Shown: one piece after another, positions 6,311 to 13,477 of the stretch
Layout of the letters: each line of letters starts with the position of its first letter
How positions within the stretch are numbered: the stretch's first letter is position 1
Program-made: the position numbers and the translations under genes
The notes under the pieces: model-generated
The model's input: the letters and a program-made list of their open reading frames with translations, nothing else
The model's database searches: none
What the model was told of the DNA's origin: nothing
NCBI GenBank assembly: GCA_910579865.1
Contig: CAJTXA010000010.1
Span: forward strand, 1 to 64,000
Direction of reading: 5' to 3'
DNA length: 64,000 bases
Source: an uncultured Lachnospiraceae bacterium
GTDB taxonomy: Bacteria > Bacillota > Clostridia > Lachnospirales > Lachnospiraceae

Positions 6311-7995
6311 GTCGTAGTTCCCTTATATCTTTTGGTATGATATAATCATATCTTGGTTGTTGCCGATTGGTTTCAGGTCGTAGTTCCCTTATATCTTTTG
6401 GTATGATATAATGTCCAGTCATACATGTTTATGACAATATCCGTCGTAGTTCCCTTATATCTTTTGGTATGATATAATTTCAACAATTGCTGGAGTCAAT
6501 ACTGGAATGGTCGTAGTTCCCTTATATCTTTTGGTATGATATAATTATTAATAAAATACTGCTGACCTTTTCCAGTCGTAGTTCCCTTATATCTTTTGGT
6601 ATGATATAATTGAAATATTCAGATAAAACATTTGAACAGAGTCGTAGTTCCCTTATATCTTTTGGTATGATATAATGATAATATAAAGTTCATTCTGTGT
6701 AAGTGTGTCGTAGTTCCCTTATATCTTTTGGTATGATATAATCGTTCCGAATGTTTTAACTTTACCAGAAACGTCGTAGTTCCCTTATATCTTTTGGTAT
6801 GATATAATCACTTATAACTATCCAGCCACATGGGACGAGTCGTAGTTCCCTTATATCTTTTGGTATGATATAATCATATATACATTAATGCATGAGTTTG
6901 AACAGTCGTAGTTCCCTTATATCTTTTGGTATGATATAATACATTTTCAATATTCACTGCTTCTGCCGGAGTCGTAGTTCCCTTATATCTTTTGGTATGA
7001 TATAATTGTTAGAGTACGTGTGAGAGGACTTTTTCCGTCGTAGTTCCCTTATATCTTTTGGTATGATATAATATGACATTTCGAATTGTTATAATCTTCG
7101 CCGTCGTAGTTCCCTTATATCTTTTGGTATGATATAATAGCACAAGCACAAGCCCTAACACAAGCACAGTCGTAGTTCCCTTATATCTTTTGGTATGATA
7201 TAATTTGTCCATCATCCAAACCTTACATTCTGGCGTCGTAGTTCCCTTATATCTTTTGGTATGATATAATATTCCAGTTATCACACACATTCTCGTAGCC
7301 GTCGTAGTTCCCTTATATCTTTTGGTATGATATAATAAACAGTATGGTATAGATTGTTATGATAATGTCGTAGTTCCCTTATATCTTTTGGTATGATATA
7401 ATTCACATTCGTCTTATAGTAGTATAATATACGTCGTAGTTCCCTTATATCTTTTGGTATGATATAATTTCCCCCTTTTGTTATTTTTTATATATTAAGT
7501 CGTAGTTCCCTTATATCTTTTGGTATGATATAATCCTTACCTTTTGTAAATGAAATTGCAAAAGTCGTAGTTCCCTTATATCTTTTGGTATGATATAATC
7601 ATATTAATAGAGGATGGGGATTCAATTGAGTCGTAGTTCCCTTATATCTTTTGGTATGATATAATCAAGGACCTCAAGGAGAAACAGGTCCTCAAGTCGT
7701 AGTTCCCTTATATCTTTTGGTATGATATAATCACCGCATGGAGCGGGACGGATAATGAGCAGTCGTAGTTCCCTTATATCTTTTGGTATGATATAATCTA
7801 TTGGGAATACATAGATTTTTTAAATGCGTCGTAGTTCCCTTATATCTTTTGGTATGATATAATACTTTCACATCATGCGTAAAAGTAATCAGTGTCGTAG
7901 TTCCCTTATATCTTTTGGTATGATATAATAGAAAGGAGTATCAATATGCGAAATTTAACGTCGTAGTTCCCTTATATCTTTTGGTATGATATAAT
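6311..7995 (+). CRISPR. Type II-C CRISPR array, 26 repeats and 25 spacers
   Basis: Twenty-six 36-nt repeats start at 6311, 6377, 6443, 6510, 6575, 6641 and then mostly every 66 bases to 7960; spacers are 30 nt with a few of 29 or 31. I saw no mismatch among the repeats. The repeat begins GTCGTAGTTCCCTTATAT and ends TTTTGGTATGATATAAT, close in plan to the Neisseria II-C repeat (GTTGTAGCTCCCTT...TACAAT). By that analogy and by tracrRNA pairing, crRNAs read on the + strand, with the spacer 5' of the repeat. Each repeat ends in TGATATAAT, a perfect extended -10 element, so transcription can start inside each following spacer. The array's older end lies at 2148-2249. The last partial slot, 6282-6310, abuts the IS3 end. 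Confidence 0.98.
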
Positions 7996-8002
7996 AGGTA
8001 GC

Positions 8003-8041
8003 AAAAAATCCTAGAAAATTCAACATTTTCTAGGATTTTTT
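8003..8041. terminator. Bidirectional terminator between the array and cas2
   Basis: Perfect 17-bp arms (AAAAAATCCTAGAAAAT and complement) around a TCAAC loop, with T runs on either strand. It starts 8 bases after the last repeat and serves the + strand crRNA transcripts and the minus-strand cas operon, which converge here. Confidence 0.9.
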
Positions 8042-8091
8042 CCAAATTATTTTCTTATTTTTATCATTTAACTTTTCTAAACTTTTAAATT

Positions 8092-8412
8092 TTAAAAAAA
8101 ATTTATTAAATCTGTTACTTCATTTGAATCAAACATTGTTTTTTCACCCAACAATACTCGCATTGATTCATACTGTTTTTCCGTAATCACAAGTAAGCGA
8201 ACGGATCCTTCCTTTGGTAAATTGATATTTAATCGCATCTCATGTTTTTTTACAGCATCATTACCATTGCACACTCTTGCATAAACAGAATATTGTACCA
8301 TATGATATCCATCTTTTAAAAGAAACTTCCTAAACTGTGTGGCAATTTTACGTTCATTAACCGTTGTTACAGGCAAATCAAAAAATACTAACATTCTCAT
8401 AAACTTACTCAT
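8092..8412 (-). CDS. cas2: CRISPR-associated endonuclease Cas2
   Basis: A 106-aa ferredoxin-fold protein that forms the Cas1-Cas2 integrase for new spacers. The first strand, MRMLVFFDLPV, carries the conserved Asp at about residue 12, followed by the usual RKFLLKDGYHMVQYSVYAR stretch; length is typical. The ATG at 8412 overlaps the cas1 stop (ATGAGTAA), so translation is probably coupled; the ATG at 8400 is an alternative. Last gene of the cas operon, ending before the terminator at 8003-8041. No csn2 or cas4 follows, which fits subtype II-C. Confidence 0.95.
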   Translation of the reverse strand: MSKFMRMLVFFDLPVTTVNERKIATQFRKFLLKDGYHMVQYSVYARVCNGNDAVKKHEMRLNINLPKEGSVRLLVITEKQYESMRVLLGEKTMFDSNEVTDLINFF

Positions 8413-9310
8413 ACTGATGAATTTGTTCTGGCATCAAAATTGGAAGTAACAATTCTTCCTTTAGTCCCATTAAACAACTGTTAAAACTCATAATTGCCTT
8501 ATCTATACTATTACTTACAGAATGTTTCTCTTCTTGAATTATCATATTAAAACTAAGCAATCGAAACAACCCCCTTTTCATATTTGGTGTTAAATCTGAT
8601 TCTTCCTCTAAATATTGGAAATGATTCATAACATACAAATCTACAATAGGTCGAAATGGCTCAATAAAATCATCTGCTAAATTATAACTATTCAATTCGC
8701 TATGATGAAATAGTCCTATAGATGGTTCAAATCCATAACATATTAAAGTCCTAGCTATCAGTCCTCTAAGAATAGCATAACCATAATTTAATGCAGAATT
8801 TATAATGGAATCTTCTTCTCTATAAAACTTTGCTCCTACCAATTCACGAAAATACAATGCTGCTGCTTTTGCTTCTATATTTGTTTTATCAGCAGAAAGT
8901 ACTTGTTTTTGCATACTATCTAACTGTTGCCAGCCATTTTTTCCTAAAAATCTAAGACATCGACTTTGGTTACTAATTTTTTGTGTTACTAACTGTTGCC
9001 ATAAGCGTTTCTGAAATGGTTTATTTATTTCTAATTGTGCTTTTAACATTTTATAATGTCTACTATGTCTTACCAAAGGAAGTAATACTGCATTAGGAAG
9101 ATGTTTCTCATCACAAAAGTAAACTGCTATTCCATATTCAGAACATGCTTGTAACAAATACGCAGAAAGTGATACATTCATATTTTCAATCAAAATGCAA
9201 TTAATATCTTCTAATGGAATTTTTATCTCTTCTACTCCATTGATTTGTAATTGCTGATTTTTTACAGATAACTTAACTGAATTTGATATCATAATATTTT
9301 TATATCCCAT
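8405..9310 (-). CDS. cas1: CRISPR-associated endonuclease Cas1, type II
   Basis: A 301-aa integrase subunit that inserts spacers together with Cas2. The N-terminal beta domain (ISNSVKLSVKNQQLQING) is followed by the helical catalytic domain. The metal ligands are visible: E in NIEAKAAALYF (about 146), H in GLFHHSELN (about 203) and E in DDFIEPFRP (about 217). Length fits type II Cas1 (about 290-305). The gene follows cas9 by 20 bases with a GAGAGGAAAAGTG ribosome site. The locus keeps a complete adaptation module, so the array could still grow. New spacers probably enter at the cas2-proximal end (about 7996), since the opposite end has the degenerate repeat. Confidence 0.96.
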   Translation of the reverse strand: MGYKNIMISNSVKLSVKNQQLQINGVEEIKIPLEDINCILIENMNVSLSAYLLQACSEYGIAVYFCDEKHLPNAVLLPLVRHSRHYKMLKAQLEINKPFQKRLWQQLVTQKISNQSRCLRFLGKNGWQQLDSMQKQVLSADKTNIEAKAAALYFRELVGAKFYREEDSIINSALNYGYAILRGLIARTLICYGFEPSIGLFHHSELNSYNLADDFIEPFRPIVDLYVMNHFQYLEEESDLTPNMKRGLFRLLSFNMIIQEEKHSVSNSIDKAIMSFNSCLMGLKEELLLPILMPEQIHQYE

Positions 9311-9330
9311 ATCACTTTTCCTCTCTTAGA

Positions 9331-12300
9331 TTAACTGCGAAATTTTAAACGCATTTCATTTTTTACTTCAACTTTATTTCCTAAAACATCTACTGAATAT
9401 TTTTTAAATATTTCTAATGATTGTATTCCTAATCCTCTAAATTCAAACGAGCGATCATTACTTATTCCAGCTATTGAAGCAGTTGCTATATCAGCACCAA
9501 CAAAATATGCCCATACTTCATTCTTTTCTTTCTCATCTATTATACTTTTATTTAATTTAATTCCATTTTTCTTTTTTATATATATCAAATCTCTCGGATA
9601 TAAACTAAACAAAAAATTCTCTTCTTTCATTACTCTCCATTGTTCATAGGCTTTCCCTCCCGTAGCTGCTCGATTTGGTAACTCCTTTTTTAATGTATCA
9701 GGTGTATAAATCGGAACAAAAAAATACTTCCCATTCTCTTGAAAAATATCCACTCGTATCATAGAACCATTCGCATTTTCAGCAATCCCAGTTCCACCAT
9801 TCACTTCAACTCCCATCGTTAGCTTCTTAACCAATTTTACCTTTCTAACAATTGGACCTTCACTTCCATCCTTTTTAGGCTTATGAAACTCCTTCTCAAA
9901 TGCTTTCTTTGCATCTCCTCCAAATAAATTTAATTGTTTTTTCAGTGCTTCATACAGCAGCCTGTCACTATCTGGATCATAATAATCCTGAATTTCTCCA
10001 TTTTTATCCAGTTTAAGCTGCTTTATATCGGTTTTAGATAATACAATACCTTTCTCCTTATAATGTCGTGGACTTCGTATGGTATCAGCATGTCCTGCCC
10101 CTGTCACTTTATGATTTGGCATACGTGACACAAAAATTGGTTCCACTTTTTCCTGATATGGATACCCCATTTTTCTTAAATCATCAAAAAAATACATTGG
10201 ATTATCTGCCATTCGCATTTCCAATTCTTTCTTAAACCAATCCCATGGCATAGAAATCTTTACTCCATACTCCCTATCCCATTCCTCTCTTGTAAAATTA
10301 TATCGATCTCTAATTTCTCCTGTTTCAATATCAATAAATTGAAAATTCTCTGCGTATGCTAATTCTCTTCCCTGCACATTCTTAGAAATCTTCTGAATCA
10401 TACCATCTGTACAACATGCCACTACAACAGCATCCTGTGCATGATGTTTATCTGTTTCTCTAGACTTCTCTAATCCCCATCTTTTTCTTAGATATCCAGT
10501 AATTGCTCCATTTACTGCATACACTTGCTTTATTTTTTCTTTCTTTCCAATAGTTTGATAAGGTGCCATTAAAAGATGATTTCGAATTAAATTATATACA
10601 ACACGTGTAATATATTTGGTATCCGTCAAATTTCTTTCCTTAAATGCTTTCTGCTCTTCTTCTGTAAATTCTTTCTTTAATAAATTTTGTCTTTTCTTTA
10701 AATCTTTAATTGTACTATTTACTAACACTTCATATTTATTCCAACAATATTCTTTATCTCCAAAATACTGATAAGGCAAACGGTTTCCTTTCTCCCGATT
10801 ATACCTTGCTTCCACTAACACCTTATTGCTATAACTATCATTAAAAGACATACTATAAGGAATAATATGATCAATTTCATATTCCCCATGCTGAAATAAA
10901 CGTCCAATTGGAATATGCTTACCAGAATACATACACATTTCATTTTGATCTTTCCAAAGTCGAAACTTAATAATATCCAATCCAGTTGGATGTGCTACCC
11001 CATATTCTTTAATCTGTTTTACAATTGCTTCATTATTTTCTTGATTCTTCTTAATTTTCTTTTCAATTTCTTGTCTCTCTTTAAAATTTTTCGCCATATC
11101 TCTTGCTAATTCAATATGAACAGCTTGTGGACTGCCATACTTACGAATAATTGCATTTAATACCTTAATTGTTTGAGAAATCGATCGTTTTACTACTGGA
11201 TTTGGAATCTCTTCCAATACTTGATTTACAATTTCCCCCTTTAAAACGACCATCTTTTCTCCCTTTTTATCACCTCTAAAATCATATCCAGCATGTTCAC
11301 AGGCTTCATTATAAAGAAATCCTTGTTCTAAATAAGGTATAATCTTCTTCATTGCTTTTATAGACAAATGTTGAAACTTACTTGGATTCATTCCAAGTAA
11401 ATCATCAATATACTCTTCCATATTTGGAATTTCCCTTAATCGTATCTCTCTGTTTTCATCACTTTTATACAAGGTCAAAATTTCTGCAATGTGATCTAAC
11501 TGATTTATTTCTTCTCTTTCTAACTGCTTCCAATGAAATTTTGATAAAATCTTTTTAAACTGATGATAACAACATAAAGAGATAAATCTGCTCTTCTCCA
11601 CTTTCTCTATTGTTTCTTTTCCATAATTTAAATCTTTAAAAATATCTTTTTCATATAAAGATAAATTTTTCCTTATATCTTCATATTTTACCTCTTTTTT
11701 GTTATATGCAATCTCTATTACAATTTGCCTTTCTTCTTGTGTCAATGGTCGAACATTTCCATTTCTATCCACAATTTTTAATTGATTTACCTTTTGTAAA
11801 AGAACAAATCGTTCCGATGTATATGTTGCCTTTGAAGCACGTCTTTCTTCTGGTTCAAAAGTACATTTTCCTACCATCTTTTCAATTAGATCTCCTGCAT
11901 ATGGACTTGGTGTACCATCTGCCTGATTTCCAGGTCCTTTATCAAAAGAACGCTGACTTGTCAAAATCTCAATATATTTTTCTTCGAATTGTTTCGTTGC
12001 TTGTACATTTCCAAGTTCTCTTTGTAATTCAAATATTTTTCTAACTTCTTCTACCAAAGTATCCCTTAAAATCGTATGAAGATACTTTCCTTCTTTATTT
12101 CTAGGTGTCAACAAATAGCCTTTCTCATTCCATGGAGCAGTTTCACGAAATGATTCATCTTTATATATCATTTCTCCAACTGTTCGATATCCCTTTTCCT
12201 CCATTCTTATCTGATTGGCCTTTACAGCACTTAGAACTTCTCCACCTTCTTTTTCCTTTGTCTCTGCTTTCCTTGTTGACTTAAATCCCCGATGTTTTGC

Positions 12301-12675
12301 AATATGTATCAAAATCTGAGCCAACTCTTCACTTCTTAATTTTCGTTCTAATGCATCTACTCGTAACTCATATACACTAGGAAGATTTGAACTTTCATAA
12401 TATGCTTTCAATTCTTCCTCTGTTATAATACTTTGCTTTTCCAATAAATGACGAATTCGTTCCAATCGATGACGTCGCCTTCTCAATCTTCTTCGTGTTG
12501 TTCGAGCTTCCCTACGAGGTGCTGCCAAAGAAGCTCCTGTTTTTGGAATTTCAGCTACATCAAAAATACGTACTCCTAAATCTACAATTCGCTTTGGTTC
12601 ATCCTTTTCACCATTTTCCAAAACTGTCCATCCTACTGATGCAATACCAATATCTAATCCAATACGATAATTCAT
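9331..12675 (-). CDS. cas9: Cas9 endonuclease, compact type II-C
   Basis: A 1114-aa RNA-guided nuclease. Visible in order: RuvC-I YRIGLDIGIASVGW (Asp8), arginine-rich bridge helix (about 55-75, RREARTTRRRLRRRRHRLER), a REC lobe (about 80-480), RuvC-II VHIELARDM (Glu about 521), HNH YEIDHIIPYSMSFNDSYSNK (His about 602, Asn about 610 and 616), RuvC-III HHAQDAVVVACC (Asp about 748), and a C-terminal wedge and PAM-interacting region. The order and size are close to Neisseria and Geobacillus Cas9 and well below the roughly 1370 aa of type II-A. All catalytic residues are present. GGAGG stands 5 bases before the ATG. Transcription probably includes readthrough from the tracrRNA promoter at 12892-12920. 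Confidence 0.97.
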   Translation of the reverse strand: MNYRIGLDIGIASVGWTVLENGEKDEPKRIVDLGVRIFDVAEIPKTGASLAAPRREARTTRRRLRRRRHRLERIRHLLEKQSIITEEELKAYYESSNLPSVYELRVDALERKLRSEELAQILIHIAKHRGFKSTRKAETKEKEGGEVLSAVKANQIRMEEKGYRTVGEMIYKDESFRETAPWNEKGYLLTPRNKEGKYLHTILRDTLVEEVRKIFELQRELGNVQATKQFEEKYIEILTSQRSFDKGPGNQADGTPSPYAGDLIEKMVGKCTFEPEERRASKATYTSERFVLLQKVNQLKIVDRNGNVRPLTQEERQIVIEIAYNKKEVKYEDIRKNLSLYEKDIFKDLNYGKETIEKVEKSRFISLCCYHQFKKILSKFHWKQLEREEINQLDHIAEILTLYKSDENREIRLREIPNMEEYIDDLLGMNPSKFQHLSIKAMKKIIPYLEQGFLYNEACEHAGYDFRGDKKGEKMVVLKGEIVNQVLEEIPNPVVKRSISQTIKVLNAIIRKYGSPQAVHIELARDMAKNFKERQEIEKKIKKNQENNEAIVKQIKEYGVAHPTGLDIIKFRLWKDQNEMCMYSGKHIPIGRLFQHGEYEIDHIIPYSMSFNDSYSNKVLVEARYNREKGNRLPYQYFGDKEYCWNKYEVLVNSTIKDLKKRQNLLKKEFTEEEQKAFKERNLTDTKYITRVVYNLIRNHLLMAPYQTIGKKEKIKQVYAVNGAITGYLRKRWGLEKSRETDKHHAQDAVVVACCTDGMIQKISKNVQGRELAYAENFQFIDIETGEIRDRYNFTREEWDREYGVKISMPWDWFKKELEMRMADNPMYFFDDLRKMGYPYQEKVEPIFVSRMPNHKVTGAGHADTIRSPRHYKEKGIVLSKTDIKQLKLDKNGEIQDYYDPDSDRLLYEALKKQLNLFGGDAKKAFEKEFHKPKKDGSEGPIVRKVKLVKKLTMGVEVNGGTGIAENANGSMIRVDIFQENGKYFFVPIYTPDTLKKELPNRAATGGKAYEQWRVMKEENFLFSLYPRDLIYIKKKNGIKLNKSIIDEKEKNEVWAYFVGADIATASIAGISNDRSFEFRGLGIQSLEIFKKYSVDVLGNKVEVKNEMRLKFRS

Positions 12676-12785
12676 TTTTCCTCCAATCTACCGCCCTCGC
12701 AGCTTAAAACATAGTTATTATTTTTTAGATAGCAACTTTTCCCTATGCTCTAGAACCATAATTTTTATGGGACTTGCTTTTTCTC
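12676..12785 (-). other. cas9 leader between tracrRNA and cas9
   Basis: No gene. On the minus strand it holds a CCATAA/TTATGG hairpin (12756-12770), a second imperfect stem built from TAGAGCA and TGCT..CTA (about 12724-12752), and the cas9 ribosome site. I see no T run, so the tracrRNA may read through into cas9, making the hairpins part of the cas9 5' UTR. Confidence 0.4.
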
Positions 12786-12885
12786 CGAGATAAAAGATAA
12801 TCCCATTCTTTCGAATGGGATTAGAGCTTTTCGGTATACTACCGTTATCGTAGTAACCTATACACCTTTTGGTATGATATAATAC
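12786..12885 (-). ncRNA. tracrRNA
   Basis: On the minus strand an anti-repeat (12847-12883) complementary to the array repeat is followed by the standard II-C layout: ACGATAACGG, a short GGTAGTATACC stem, GAAAAGCTCT, and a 10-bp hairpin AATCCCATTC-GAAA-GAATGGGATT (12799-12822). The same order is seen in Neisseria tracrRNA (nexus-like stem, then GCTCTGCCCC hairpin). The anti-repeat pairs well over the repeat's CTTTTGG and its GTCGTAG ends, with internal mismatches that make the expected bulge. The 3' end is uncertain: only a weak TTTTAT tail follows the hairpin. Confidence 0.88.
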
Positions 12886-12891
12886 TTTTAT

Positions 12892-12920
12892 AGTATATCA
12901 TTCAGTTTTCCCATTGTAAA
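12892..12920 (-). promoter_or_regulatory. tracrRNA promoter
   Basis: TTTACA (12915-12920) and TATACT (12892-12897) on the minus strand, 17 bases apart, with an extended TGA before the -10. Initiation would fall near 12885, just ahead of the anti-repeat. The anti-repeat itself carries the array's TGATATAAT on the + strand (12875-12883), so a second promoter points straight at this one. Confidence 0.75.
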
Positions 12921-12967
12921 GGACTTTTGTCACTTTTTGTTATCTTTTGTAGCCTATAATAAATTGT

Positions 12968-13477
12968 CTATTCCATCTCTCCAAACCGTTCTAATATAGC
13001 CACAATATTTGCACTTTTTTCTTCTTTATACTTTTCATCTAATTCTGGTTTCCTAATCACCAAACGTTCATAAAGTTCCTCAACTCCTCCACGTACATAA
13101 TCATGAAATAATTTATAATACTGTTGAAATTCTTCTATTGTTTCTGGCTCTCGAAATGCTAAATTTACACAGCTTTTATAGTCTTTTGTATCCGTGTATT
13201 CCAACATTAAAATCATTTGCATAATAAATTCCAACTTATCCCGTTCTTTTAAAATCTGTTCTGGAAATATACTTTTCGTATCTCCATCTGAATGATCTGC
13301 CTCCGCTTTTCGATTTAAACGAAATCCAATAATTGGCGCAAGAATATATAAATCAATCAGCCGTCGAAAATAACTATTTCTATTGTCATTTTGTATCCAC
13401 AGTTCTCCTGCCATCCGTGCATGTTTTCCTGTAAATTGAAATTCCTTCCGAAAATATTCCATCTTTTGCTCTAACAC
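12968..13477 (-). CDS. Uncharacterised 169-aa protein of the phosphorothioation operon
   Basis: I do not recognise a named family. The protein is soluble, charged and mostly helical, with FQFTGKHARMAGELW near residues 13-27 and a C-terminal region rich in E and K. GTG at 13477 is the likely start: AGGAGG stands 11 bases upstream, and the codon overlaps the stop of the SMC-like gene. The tight overlap (7 bases) suggests that it works with that ATPase. It is longer than DndE (about 110-130 aa) and lacks anything I could match to it. It is the last gene of the operon; no terminator is visible before the tracrRNA promoter at 12892. Confidence 0.65.
   Translation of the reverse strand: MLEQKMEYFRKEFQFTGKHARMAGELWIQNDNRNSYFRRLIDLYILAPIIGFRLNRKAEADHSDGDTKSIFPEQILKERDKLEFIMQMILMLEYTDTKDYKSCVNLAFREPETIEEFQQYYKLFHDYVRGGVEELYERLVIRKPELDEKYKEEKSANIVAILERFGEME

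Noticed and set aside
7009..7290. 93-codon minus-strand frame through the array, with repeated LYHTKRYKGTTT
   Set aside because: It is translated CRISPR repeat. The 66-base period is divisible by three, which keeps any frame open.
6311..7995. Leader upstream of the array at 6282-6310
   Set aside because: Only 29 bases separate the first repeat from the IS end, and another repeat unit is found beyond the insertion, so this is an internal break and not a leader.
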